Shown piece after piece: positions 55,269 to 63,688 of a DNA stretch of 64,000 bases. Each line of letters begins with the position of its first letter. Position 1 is the stretch's first letter. The position numbers and the translations under genes were made by a program. The notes under the pieces were generated by a model. It was not told the DNA's origin, did no database searches, and saw nothing but the letters and a program-made list of their open reading frames with translations. The DNA comes from Clostridia bacterium (GTDB lineage: Bacteria; Bacillota; DTU086): positions 62,001 through 126,000 of the forward strand of contig JAAYIF010000032.1 in NCBI GenBank assembly GCA_012523575.1. Reading direction: 5' to 3'.

Positions 55269-55311
55269 AAGTTTTTTCCAGCCAAAAAGTTTGTAAATGG
55301 GAGTGGGATTG

Positions 55312-56658
55312 GTGAAGCTGCATGGTACCATGCGCATAAACGAAAAAGGTCACCTGGAAATAGGGGGCTGCGACACCGTTGAACTGGTTCATGAATTTGG
55401 CACTCCCCTAATCGTATATGATGAGGATTATATCCGCCATATATGCCGCCGCTTTAGGGAAGCCTTCATTGAAGGATTCAGCGGCAGAGGGGATGTTGCT
55501 TATGCTTCCAAAGCATTTTTAACCGTTGCCATAGCAGCCATAATTATGGAGGAAGGACTTTCACTGGATGTGGTTTCCGGGGGTGAATTATTCACTGCCC
55601 TTAAGGCTGGATTTTCCCCAAAAAGAATTTATTTCCACGGCAATAACAAAAGCAAAGAAGAACTGGAGTTTGCGGTTAAATCCGGAGTGGGAAGGATTGT
55701 AGTTGACAACCATTATGAGCTGGATATGCTGGAAGAAATCACAAAGCATGAAAAAGAGCCCATATCCGTTATGCTGAGAATTACTCCGGGCATTGAAGCT
55801 CATACCCATGAATATATTAAAACCGGCCAGGAGGATTCAAAGTTTGGGTTTACTCTGTCAGAGGATGTAGCTTTTAATGCCGTAAAAAGAGCCCTTAATA
55901 TTCCCAATGTTTTCCTCAAGGGTTTCCACTGTCATATTGGTTCCCAGATATTTGAAACGGAACCCTTTAAAATAGCTGCTGAGATACTAATGGGATTGAG
56001 CAGCAGGGTTAAAAAGGAGCTTAATTATGAAATAGAAGAAATAAACCTAGGTGGGGGTTTTGGAATATACTACAGTGAAGGCGACAGACCGCTGGAAATT
56101 GAAAGTTATGCTGATACCATAAAAGAAGCGGTTTATAAAAAAGCTGAGGAGTACGGCTTAATCATACCCAAAATTATTGTTGAGCCGGGAAGATCCATTG
56201 TGGGACCTGCAGGTACCACCCTGTACACCATTGGATCCGTTAAAGAAATACCCGGAATAAGAAAATATGTATCCGTGGACGGAGGCATGGCTGATAACAT
56301 CAGGCCTGCCCTTTATAAAGCGGAATATGAGGCCCTTGTGGCAAATAAAGGAAACAAGGAGCCGGAGCAGGTGGTGTCCATAGCGGGTAAATGCTGTGAG
56401 TCCGGAGATATGCTTATTTGGGATATCAAATTGCCCAGGGTGGAACCCGGAGACATTTTAGCCGTATCCTGTACCGGAGCCTACGGATATTCCATGGCGA
56501 ATAATTATAACAAATTGGGAAGGCCTGCAGTAATACTTGTCAAGGACGGCATGGCGGATTTAATTGTAAAACGGGAAACCTATGAAGATATAATAAAAAA
56601 TGAAGTAATGCCAGGAAGGCTTTCAAAAAAGAAGTTGGCGGACGCTTTTAATCTTTGA
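55312..56658 (+). CDS. lysA: Diaminopimelate decarboxylase
   Basis: LysA makes lysine from meso-diaminopimelate with PLP. The PLP lysine in DVAYASKAFLTVAIA, the HCHIGSQIF and GGGFGIYY segments and CESGDML near the C-terminus are typical. ATG at 55297 has no ribosome site; GTG at 55312, behind GGGAGTGG, is preferred (TTG at 55309 also possible), giving 448 residues. In B. subtilis lysA directly follows spoVAF; here four genes lie between. Confidence 0.93.
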   Translation: MKLHGTMRINEKGHLEIGGCDTVELVHEFGTPLIVYDEDYIRHICRRFREAFIEGFSGRGDVAYASKAFLTVAIAAIIMEEGLSLDVVSGGELFTALKAGFSPKRIYFHGNNKSKEELEFAVKSGVGRIVVDNHYELDMLEEITKHEKEPISVMLRITPGIEAHTHEYIKTGQEDSKFGFTLSEDVAFNAVKRALNIPNVFLKGFHCHIGSQIFETEPFKIAAEILMGLSSRVKKELNYEIEEINLGGGFGIYYSEGDRPLEIESYADTIKEAVYKKAEEYGLIIPKIIVEPGRSIVGPAGTTLYTIGSVKEIPGIRKYVSVDGGMADNIRPALYKAEYEALVANKGNKEPEQVVSIAGKCCESGDMLIWDIKLPRVEPGDILAVSCTGAYGYSMANNYNKLGRPAVILVKDGMADLIVKRETYEDIIKNEVMPGRLSKKKLADAFNL

Positions 56659-56726
56659 GACAGACCTTATATTTGCCGGCTTTTGTAAGGGTAAGGCATA
56701 GGATTATTATTAAGGTGGTGTTGTGA

Positions 56727-57368
56727 TTGCCCTTTTCCAATTTTGCCGGAATGATTGCTGCAATACCGGCGGTTTTAATTGCAATAACCTTTCATGAATA
56801 TGCCCACGGAAAAATGGCTTCTATCTTTGGGGATCCTACCCCTGAAAGTCAGGGACGCCTTACGTTAAATCCCATGGCCCATCTGGACCCCATCGGCACA
56901 CTGCTGCTTTTTTTAGCCGGTTTCGGCTGGGCAAAGCCCGTTCAGGTAAACCCTTTTTATTTTAGAGGAGACAGAAAAAAGATTATGATGTTGGTAAGCC
57001 TTGCAGGGCCTATGATGAACCTTGTTCTTGCTTGTTTGTCCGCTGTGGGCTTGCGGCTTTTGGGGTTATTTTCTCCTGGGATGGGCACGTTTACAATATA
57101 TTTACACATATTTTTAAAACTGCTATTATTTTATAATGTAGTGCTTGCAATATTTAACCTAATTCCCGTACCTCCCCTGGACGGTTCTAAAATATTAGGG
57201 GGCCTTCTTCCGGAAAAATATTCAGAGGTTTTATATAGTTTAGAACAGTACGGACCTTTAATTTTGCTGTTATTGATATTTACCGGAGTAATAGATCTTT
57301 TTTTGGGTAGTGCTGTTCAGAAGGTAATTAATTTTTTAACCTTTATCAGCGGCGTAGGTTTTATATAA
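56727..57368 (+). CDS. Site-2 protease family protein (M50, RseP/YwhC-like)
   Basis: This is a membrane metalloprotease-like protein of 213 residues with four to five helices. The zinc motif HEYAH is in [13 protein letters not shown], and the second motif [14 protein letters not shown] contains the metal-binding Asp. Small M50 proteins of this type sit beside trpS and scpAB in many clostridia; the substrate is not known. TTG at 56727 follows AAGGTGGTG. Confidence 0.88.
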   Translation: MPFSNFAGMIAAIPAVLIAITFHEYAHGKMASIFGDPTPESQGRLTLNPMAHLDPIGTLLLFLAGFGWAKPVQVNPFYFRGDRKKIMMLVSLAGPMMNLVLACLSAVGLRLLGLFSPGMGTFTIYLHIFLKLLLFYNVVLAIFNLIPVPPLDGSKILGGLLPEKYSEVLYSLEQYGPLILLLLIFTGVIDLFLGSAVQKVINFLTFISGVGFI

Positions 57369-57387
57369 AGAAAGAAGGGAGAAAGCA

Positions 57388-58371
57388 ATGAAAGGCAGAA
57401 TTCTAAGCGGAATGCGTCCAACGGGCAGACTGCATATTGGGCATTTAAGCGTTCTTGAAAATTGGGTTAAACTTCAGGAAGAATATGAGACTTATTTCAT
57501 GGTTGCAGATTGGCATGCCCTGACCACTGCTTTTGATGAGACCGAGGAAATTAAGGGTAAAATATGGGACATGCTTTTGGACTGGCTTAGCGTGGGTATC
57601 GATCCTGAAAAGAGCGTTATTTTTGTTCAGTCCCATGTTAAGGAGCATGCGGAGCTTCATCTGCTGTTTTCCATGATTACGCCCCTTTCATGGCTGGAAA
57701 GATGCCCCACTTACAAAGACCAGGTACAGCAGTTTGGGGAGAAAGGAAAGGATATAAGTACCTATGGTTTTTTGGGATATCCCCTTCTTCAGGCAGCAGA
57801 TATATTGATATACAGGGCAGACACTGTTCCCGTAGGAGAAGATCAGCTCCCCCATCTTGAATTGAGCCGCGAAGTAGCAAGAAGATTTAACCATTTATAT
57901 AATGCTAGGGTTTTTCCGGAACCCAAGGCAAAGCTGTCAAAACTGGCCCTCCTACCTGGCACCGACGGAAGAAAAATGAGCAAAAGCTATAATAATTACA
58001 TTTCCATTACTGCAGATTTTGAGGTAATCAGCGATAAAGTAAGACAGATGGTTACCGATCCTCAACGTATACGCAAAACAGATCCCGGAAATCCGGAAGT
58101 CTGCACCGTTTATCTTTATCATAAGATATATAATCCCGTTGAACTTGAGCAATATGAAGCAGACTGCAGAGGTGGAAAGATCGGATGCGTCGCATGCAAG
58201 AAAAAACTTGCGGCTAAAATGGACGAAGCATTAAAACCCATCCGAGAAAAAAGAAATGAGCTGGAGAAGAACCCCGACTTAATTCAAGACATTATTACGG
58301 CCGGTGCTGAGAAAGCCAGGAAAGAAGCATCAATAACCATGGAAAAAGTAAGAGAGGTTATGAAAATTTAG
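57388..58371 (+). CDS. trpS: Tryptophanyl-tRNA synthetase
   Basis: This class I aminoacyl-tRNA synthetase has 327 residues. The HIGH-type motif is in PTGRLHIGHLSVLENW and the KMSKS motif in GRKMSKSYNN. A cysteine pair (IGCVACKKKLAAKMDE) lies before the C-terminal helices, as in many clostridial TrpS. No T-box is seen in the 19-bp upstream gap, so control would come from an upstream promoter. Confidence 0.95.
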   Translation: MKGRILSGMRPTGRLHIGHLSVLENWVKLQEEYETYFMVADWHALTTAFDETEEIKGKIWDMLLDWLSVGIDPEKSVIFVQSHVKEHAELHLLFSMITPLSWLERCPTYKDQVQQFGEKGKDISTYGFLGYPLLQAADILIYRADTVPVGEDQLPHLELSREVARRFNHLYNARVFPEPKAKLSKLALLPGTDGRKMSKSYNNYISITADFEVISDKVRQMVTDPQRIRKTDPGNPEVCTVYLYHKIYNPVELEQYEADCRGGKIGCVACKKKLAAKMDEALKPIREKRNELEKNPDLIQDIITAGAEKARKEASITMEKVREVMKI

Positions 58372-58386
58372 GCTGGAGTAAAAGCC

Positions 58387-59163
58387 ATGAACATGAAAGA
58401 TTTGCTAAAGGAAGTTGAAAAGGGGAAAAAAGCCGATCTAAAAGACCTTAATATCTCCCAGATTACCGGGCAGTATCTTGAAAAAATAAAAAAGGGAAAA
58501 GATTTGGATTTAGACGAAGCATCTTCCTTCCTTGTTTCAGCTGCGGAACTTCTGCGGAAAAAAACTCTTCAAATGTTAAAGGATAATGTTGAAAGCTTTT
58601 CTGAGGAAGAAAATACCGATGAAGAAGAAAATGCGGAACAAGAAACATCCTTTGCGGAAAAGGCGGAAAAACAACTAGCAGAATACAGAACTTTTAAGGA
58701 AGCTGCCAATTTTCTAAAGTCGCGCTTGATGTCAGAGGAAAAATATTATCCCCGCCCGGAACCGGAACTTTCTGCCTATATGGATTCCGTTAACACAAAG
58801 GGTTATCTTGAGGGATTAAAGCTGGAGGACCTTCTTTCTGCCTTTGAAAAACTTTTAATAAGGCATAAAGGAGAAGATGAAGAGGACGACGGTGAATTTT
58901 TAGAAATCGAAGGGCATGAATATAAAATAACTGAAAAGATAGACGAGATATTGAAATTTTTAAAAGGTTCCCCTGCGGGGATAGAATTTAATTCCCTTTT
59001 TGCTAAAAGGGCTTCAAAGGGAGAAATTATTGTAACATTTTTAGCTTTACTGGAATTGGTGCGGCTTCAAAAAGTTAGGGTGAAACAGGAAGAGCATTTT
59101 GGGAAAATTATTATATATCCCATCTTAGCAGAAGAAAAGATAAGGTGGGAACATAATGTTTAA
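58387..59163 (+). CDS. scpA: Segregation and condensation protein A, short N-terminus
   Basis: ScpA is the kleisin of the SMC-ScpAB condensin. The region ISQITGQYLEKIKKGKDLDL, then ASSFLVSAAELLRKKTL, matches family residues about 25-60, and the C-terminal winged helix is present. The usual opening F-x-GPLDLLLxLI is reduced to MNMKDLLKEVEKG, so the extreme N-terminus is short. The middle is very acidic. Length is 258 residues. It overlaps scpB by 8 bp. Confidence 0.88.
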   Translation: MNMKDLLKEVEKGKKADLKDLNISQITGQYLEKIKKGKDLDLDEASSFLVSAAELLRKKTLQMLKDNVESFSEEENTDEEENAEQETSFAEKAEKQLAEYRTFKEAANFLKSRLMSEEKYYPRPEPELSAYMDSVNTKGYLEGLKLEDLLSAFEKLLIRHKGEDEEDDGEFLEIEGHEYKITEKIDEILKFLKGSPAGIEFNSLFAKRASKGEIIVTFLALLELVRLQKVRVKQEEHFGKIIIYPILAEEKIRWEHNV

Positions 59164-59680
59164 AAAAAATCCGTGGGCAGTGGTGGAATGCATACTGTTC
59201 ATGAACAGTGAACCCGTTACTTTGGAAACCCTAACCAAAATTTCAGGGCTGAGTGAAGAAAAAGTCATTGCGGCTATTGAAGAGCTCCGGGCCATTTACT
59301 GCGAAAGGGAACACAGCATTGATGTTGTAAAGGTAGGTAACGGCTGGAAGATCTGTATACGGCCGGAATTTTCTTCCTATGTAGAAAAGCTGTGTTCCCC
59401 AAAACATAAAGGTCTGTCCCGCGCAGCTCTGGAAACCCTTTCCATAATTGCATACAAACAGCCCGTTACCCGCGCAGAAATTGAAAAGATCCGTGGGGTT
59501 AAAACCGATGGGGTTATTCAGACTCTTCTTGAAAGGGGATTAATTGCTGAAGTTGGGAAAAAAAAGAGCCCCGGCCGGCCCCTTTTGTATGGTACCACTC
59601 CAAAGTTTCTCCTTGAGTTTAATCTTAAGGACTTGAGCGAACTCCCTCCCCCTGAAACCTTCGCTAAAAAAACGGAATAA
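59156..59680 (+). CDS. scpB: Segregation and condensation protein B
   Basis: ScpB is the dimeric winged-helix partner of ScpA. The AVVECILFMNSEPVTLETL start, LSRAALETLSIIAYKQPVTR and IRGVKTDGVIQTLLERGLI are all typical; length is 174 residues. It follows scpA with an 8-bp overlap. The 210-bp gap that follows showed no gene or clear terminator. Confidence 0.95.
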   Translation: MFKKNPWAVVECILFMNSEPVTLETLTKISGLSEEKVIAAIEELRAIYCEREHSIDVVKVGNGWKICIRPEFSSYVEKLCSPKHKGLSRAALETLSIIAYKQPVTRAEIEKIRGVKTDGVIQTLLERGLIAEVGKKKSPGRPLLYGTTPKFLLEFNLKDLSELPPPETFAKKTE

Positions 59681-59890
59681 TTCCCCCAAAGGAATTTCCC
59701 TGTCTTAACAGAGGGCCCATCCATATCATTGCTTCATAAAGTTTTCCTCCGCATTGCTTTTAACTGCTGTATCATATCTATCCTCTCGATATCAGAGGAG
59801 CTAACAGATTGAGCGAAGGCTTAAGATTTGTGTATTTTTTTCATTTTACGGTAATAATTCATAACACATATTCCTTTAAATGGACATGCG

Positions 59891-60520
59891 GTGATTTTGG
59901 TGCGTCTGGCATATCTTTTATTTGTAACTCTGCTAATTCTGCCGGCAATTATTCTTTTTATTATTAAAGCAGATGTTGTTATAGAATACATCGTTGATGA
60001 CGAAAAAAGTTTTGCTGCCTTTGAGCTTAGGTTATTTGAAAAAATTACTGTATTTAAAATAAAACTGCCCTTAAACAAGCTGGAAAAGATAATCAAACAA
60101 TTAGATGTTGATTTAAAGGTCAGGGTTTCAGCATTGACGGTGCATCTTTTAATGATAAGAATTTTAAAATTAAATTTTTGGCTGCTCAAACATGCTCAAG
60201 TAAAAAAATTTTCCTGGAAAACTACCCTGGGATTGAGCAATCCGGCTGCAACCGGTATTTTTTCGGGGTTTTTAAGTATTACAATGTATATGATTTTAAG
60301 AGCCTTTATTGAAAAGTCAAAGGGTGTCATAAACCCTCCTGAAATTAAGGTTTTCCCAAATTTTTGGGACAACTGCTTATACACTCACTTGTACTGCATA
60401 CTAACAATTCCAATGGGCTATATTATTACTGCAGCTGTTAAAATGGTATTTCTTGTTATTTTTTGCTTGGTTTTTAAAAAGAATGAAGGAGTGGATCTGC
60501 ATGGAAGGTCATCCCATTGA
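59891..60520 (+). CDS. DUF2953 family membrane-associated protein
   Basis: The protein has 209 residues with an N-terminal membrane helix (AYLLFVTLLILPAIILFII) and a beta-rich region after it (ADVVIEYIVDDE, FELRLFEKITVFKIKLP). A C-terminal hydrophobic segment (TAAVKMVFLVIFCLVF) is also present. This matches YtfI-like DUF2953 proteins, which precede ytfJ/gerW in spore formers. Function unknown. GTG at 59891 or 59900 may start it; it overlaps gerW. Confidence 0.78.
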   Translation: MILVRLAYLLFVTLLILPAIILFIIKADVVIEYIVDDEKSFAAFELRLFEKITVFKIKLPLNKLEKIIKQLDVDLKVRVSALTVHLLMIRILKLNFWLLKHAQVKKFSWKTTLGLSNPAATGIFSGFLSITMYMILRAFIEKSKGVINPPEIKVFPNFWDNCLYTHLYCILTIPMGYIITAAVKMVFLVIFCLVFKKNEGVDLHGRSSH

Positions 60521-60923
60521 ATCCATGATGAAAACGGCCATGGAGAGCATAAAAGAAATGGTGGATGTAAATACCGTTGTGGGGGATCCTGTGGAAACCC
60601 CGGATGGAACGGTTATTATTCCTGTTTCCAGGGTAACGGCGGGATTTGTTGCCGGGGGCGGGGAATATGAAGGATCCGGTTCAGATAATGGCATGGGAGC
60701 TAAGGGGCAGCAGCCCATGTCCTATCCCTTTGGAGGAGGCAGCGGTGCAGGGGTATCGGTGCAGCCCGTTGCCTTTCTCGTGAGCAGCGGTACGGAAGTT
60801 AAGCTCCTGCCCATAAATGACAATATTATTTTTGACCATATGATTGACATGGCTCCAAAACTGCTCAATCAAATAAAAGAACTATTTAAGGATGGAAACC
60901 AAAACATAGAGGTTCAGTGCTGA
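60501..60923 (+). CDS. ytfJ: GerW family sporulation protein (YtfJ)
   Basis: The 140-residue protein begins HPIESMMKTAMESIKEMVDV and has TPDGTVIIPVSRVTAGFVAGG, a glycine-rich loop, and a C-terminal QPVAFLVSSGTEVKLLPI strand region, which define GerW/YtfJ. In Bacillus it is made in the forespore and aids germination with L-alanine. ATG at 60501 follows AAGGAGTGG and lies within the upstream gene. Confidence 0.92.
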   Translation: MEGHPIESMMKTAMESIKEMVDVNTVVGDPVETPDGTVIIPVSRVTAGFVAGGGEYEGSGSDNGMGAKGQQPMSYPFGGGSGAGVSVQPVAFLVSSGTEVKLLPINDNIIFDHMIDMAPKLLNQIKELFKDGNQNIEVQC

Positions 60924-61023
60924 AAGATGAAAAATATTTCCCACCCAAAATTGTAAAAAGGAAACTTTTAGTTGAAGGAAATCCAGTCCTATGGGAAAAA
61001 TTATTATTTTAATAAAAATTTAT

Positions 61024-61045
61024 CCCCGCAGAACTTTTTGCGGGG
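61024..61045. other. Hairpin just before dacB
   Basis: CCCCGCA pairs with TGCGGGG around an A/T-rich loop. No T-run follows on the + strand, so it is not a convincing terminator for gerW; it might work on the other strand or affect the dacB leader. Confidence 0.5.
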
Positions 61046-61063
61046 ATGAATTTTGGGTGGGGG

Positions 61064-62245
61064 ATGATTGCCTTGGGGGCGCGCATATATAAAGTTTTAA
61101 TTTCTGCAGTTTTAATTTCCTTTATATGGACTATACCCGTTTTGGGGCAAGATATTAATAATATAGGCATATATGCTGAGGGCGCAGTGCTGATGGATGC
61201 GGAATCCGGGAGGGTCCTATGGGCAAAAAATCCGCATAAAAGGTTGTTCCCTGCCAGTACCACTAAAATACTGACCGCGGTTCTGGCTTTGGAAGAGGGA
61301 GAGCTTGACAGTACTGTGGTGGTAAGCAAAGAAGCATCGGAAACAGGGGGTTCTTCCATTTGGCTGGAAGAAGGAGAAAGAATGACTCTGGAAGATCTCC
61401 TATATGCTGTTCTTTTAAGCTCTGCAAACGATGCAGCAGCAGCTGTGGCTGAACATATAGGGGGAACCCAGGAGAATTTTGTAAGGATGATGAACGAAAA
61501 GGCCAAAGCCATTGGTGCAAAGGAAACCCATTTTGCAAACCCCCATGGACTTCATGATGAACAACATTACACCACAGCATATGATCTAGCCCTCATTGCA
61601 AGGTATGCCATGACAAACAGTGAGTTTGAGAGAATAGTAGCTACGAAAAAAAAGGTCATACCCTGGGCCGGTCACGAATGGTCACGCTTATGTATAAATA
61701 AAAATAATCTCATTAGAAACCCAGAACTTTTTCCGGGAGCTGATGGAATAAAAACCGGCTATACCACCCCTGCAGGTCACTGCCTTGTGGCTTCCGCAAC
61801 TAGAAATGGAATGAGGCTTATTGCTGTGGTTTTAGATGCTCCCAGCGCCACTGCCGAGGCAGTGAGCCTTCTGGATTACGGTTTTAAAAATTATTCCAAG
61901 AAAACATTGGTAACAAAAGGGGAAATCTTAGGAAGCTTTAAAATTAAAGGATATGGACGGGTAAATCTCGTGGCTTCCCAATCCATGGGAGCAGCCCTTA
62001 GGGAAGGGGAAAAAGACAAAGTTGAAGCTGTGGTGTATGCCCCTGAAAAGGTCAATCATCCCGTAAAAAAGGGAGATGTGATGGGTAAAATTAAATTTAC
62101 AGTGGATGGTGAAACCATAACAACGGTTGACTTAGTGGCCGCAGAAACTGTTAAAAATCCCTGGCTCAGCGGTCTGTTAAAGGCATTTATGATGTTCTTT
62201 CCCTTTGGGTTTAAAGGGCAGCTTGTAACTTTCCTCAAACTGTAG
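61064..62245 (+). CDS. dacB: D-alanyl-D-alanine carboxypeptidase, DacB type (sporulation PBP)
   Basis: This second PBP5-family enzyme has a signal segment (YKVLISAVLISFIWTIPVLG), SxxK in PASTTKILT, SxN in SSANDAAAAVAE and KTG in GIKTGYTTPAG, plus the C-terminal beta domain. DacB lowers cross-linking in spore cortex. Its place before spmA-spmB matches the Bacillus dacB operon. The start is uncertain: ATG 61046 lies at the foot of a hairpin, ATG 61064 or TTG 61073 follow GGGTGGGGG. Confidence 0.9.
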   Translation: MIALGARIYKVLISAVLISFIWTIPVLGQDINNIGIYAEGAVLMDAESGRVLWAKNPHKRLFPASTTKILTAVLALEEGELDSTVVVSKEASETGGSSIWLEEGERMTLEDLLYAVLLSSANDAAAAVAEHIGGTQENFVRMMNEKAKAIGAKETHFANPHGLHDEQHYTTAYDLALIARYAMTNSEFERIVATKKKVIPWAGHEWSRLCINKNNLIRNPELFPGADGIKTGYTTPAGHCLVASATRNGMRLIAVVLDAPSATAEAVSLLDYGFKNYSKKTLVTKGEILGSFKIKGYGRVNLVASQSMGAALREGEKDKVEAVVYAPEKVNHPVKKGDVMGKIKFTVDGETITTVDLVAAETVKNPWLSGLLKAFMMFFPFGFKGQLVTFLKL

Positions 62246-62282
62246 AAAAATTCTCTTACTAAATCTAAAAAAGTCTCTGTTG

Positions 62283-62312
62283 CAGGGCAGCTTCAAGCTG
62301 CCCTGTTCTATT
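62283..62312 (+). terminator. Hairpin between dacB and spmA
   Basis: CAGGGCAGCT and AGCTGCCCTG form a perfect 10-bp stem with a 3-nt loop. The tail (TTCTATTTT) is only moderately T-rich, so partial termination is likely. Confidence 0.65.
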
Positions 62313-62369
62313 TTCGGACTGTTCTTCATAGGCTTGAATTGTAAACAAGCCTTTGGAGGTGCCTCCTAA

Positions 62370-62963
62370 ATGGTAAATTTAATCTGGTTTTTTCTCCTTA
62401 TTACCGGTATTTTTTTTGCGGCTGTTAATGGAAGAATTGAAGTTGTAACCTATGCAGCTTTAAAAGCCGCTGAAAATGCCGTTCAAATTTCCTTTGAATT
62501 AATTGGGATAATGGCGCTGTGGCTTGGTATCATAAAATTGGCGGAAGAAGCCGGCATTGTGGACCTTATTGCATTGATTGTGCGACCCATTACGGGATAT
62601 CTTTTCCCATCTGTTCCCCGGGACCACCCTGCCATGGGTGCCATAGTTCTCAATCTCAGTGCCAATATGCTTGGCCTTGGGAACGCCGCAACTCCCTTCG
62701 GGCTTAAGGCCATGGCGGAACTGCAGAAACTTAATCCCCAAAAGGACGAAGCCAGCGAAGCCATGTGCACCTTCCTTGCCCTCAACACCTCCTGCATAAC
62801 CCTCATCCCCGCAACCATTATAGGGGTTAGAGCCGCAAACGGTTCAGCAGATCCCACTTCCATTGTGGGAACCACTATATTTGCAACCTGCTGCGCCACT
62901 GTGGCTGCGGTTACCGCTGACCGGTTATTTAGATCTTACTGGAAACGAAAAAAAAGGGGATGA
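62370..62963 (+). CDS. spmA: Spore maturation protein A
   Basis: SpmA is a polytopic membrane protein (197 residues, nucleoside-recognition/Gate domain family) needed for full spore core dehydration in Bacillus. Helices include LIWFFLLITGIFFAAVNG. The Gate signature lies in MGAIVLNLSANMLGLGNAATPFGLKAM. GGAGG precedes the ATG. It lies just before spmB, its partner. Confidence 0.95.
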   Translation: MVNLIWFFLLITGIFFAAVNGRIEVVTYAALKAAENAVQISFELIGIMALWLGIIKLAEEAGIVDLIALIVRPITGYLFPSVPRDHPAMGAIVLNLSANMLGLGNAATPFGLKAMAELQKLNPQKDEASEAMCTFLALNTSCITLIPATIIGVRAANGSADPTSIVGTTIFATCCATVAAVTADRLFRSYWKRKKRG

Positions 62964-62967
62964 GAAT

Positions 62968-63507
62968 ATGGTTGAGGTAATTATTCAGGAAATTTCAAAA
63001 TGGGCCATCCCCACATTATTTTTTCTTATACCCAGCTTCGCTTTTTTAAAAGGGGTAAAAGTGTACGAAGCCTTTGTGGAAGGAGCCCAGGAGGGGTTTA
63101 ATACAGCCATTAAAATTATACCCTTTTTAGTGGGTATGCTGGTGGCTATAGGAGTTTTCAGGTCTTCAGGCGCCCTTGATGCTTTTACGAAGCTGCTGCG
63201 TCCCATAACTGATATTCTTTATATTCCCGGAGAAGTTATTCCTTTAGCCATTATGCGCCCGCTGTCCGGGGGTGCGGCCCTTGGGGCGGCGGCAGAATTA
63301 ATCAAAACCCACGGTCCCGATTCTTTTATTGGAGTTCTTGCTTCAACCATGCAGGGCAGCACGGATACCACCTTTTATGTCCTTACCGTTTATTTTGGTT
63401 CCGTGGGAATTGTAAAGTACAGATATTCCGCTGCTGTGGGGTTAATAGCCGATATTGTGGGTTTTCTTGCATCAGTTTTTATCTGCAATATAGTTTTTAA
63501 TAATTAA
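62968..63507 (+). CDS. spmB: Spore maturation protein B
   Basis: SpmB is the second Gate-domain membrane protein needed for spore dehydration. The IPTLFFLIPSFAFLKGVKVYE start, then IMRPLSGGAALGAAAELI and MQGSTDTTFYVLTVYFG are typical. ATG at 62968 follows AAAGGGGATGAG; the open frame upstream lies inside spmA. About 179 residues. Confidence 0.95.
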   Translation: MVEVIIQEISKWAIPTLFFLIPSFAFLKGVKVYEAFVEGAQEGFNTAIKIIPFLVGMLVAIGVFRSSGALDAFTKLLRPITDILYIPGEVIPLAIMRPLSGGAALGAAAELIKTHGPDSFIGVLASTMQGSTDTTFYVLTVYFGSVGIVKYRYSAAVGLIADIVGFLASVFICNIVFNN

Positions 63508-63530
63508 TAAGTGGCAGCTCGTAAGCAAAT

Positions 63531-63560
63531 GGGTCTCTGCTGCGGTTTTCTTGCTGAGTT
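63531..63560 (+). repeat. Solo terminal arm of the dispersed repeat (copy E)
   Basis: GGTCTCTGCTGCGGTTT (63532-63548) combines the arm of copy C (GGTCTCTG) with that of copy D (CTGCTGCGGTTT), and continues TCTTG as in copy A. No body or second arm follows. It lies between spmB and rluB. Confidence 0.65.
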
Positions 63561-63688
63561 AATTATGAGGATTTGTTATATCTAAAGAGGCTTCTTTTTT
63601 CTATTAAATTCCGATTTCTTGTGGTAAATTAGTAATAATTACAGAGGACCTTCCTAATATTTAAGAAAAATTTCTGCGGGGGATTTTA

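Noticed and set aside
55181-55311. Possible lysine riboswitch upstream of lysA
   Set aside because: The gap is only about 130 bp, and the hairpins present are explained as a terminator; no lysine-element core was seen.
57369-57387. T-box leader for trpS
   Set aside because: The upstream gap is 19 bp, too short for a T-box.
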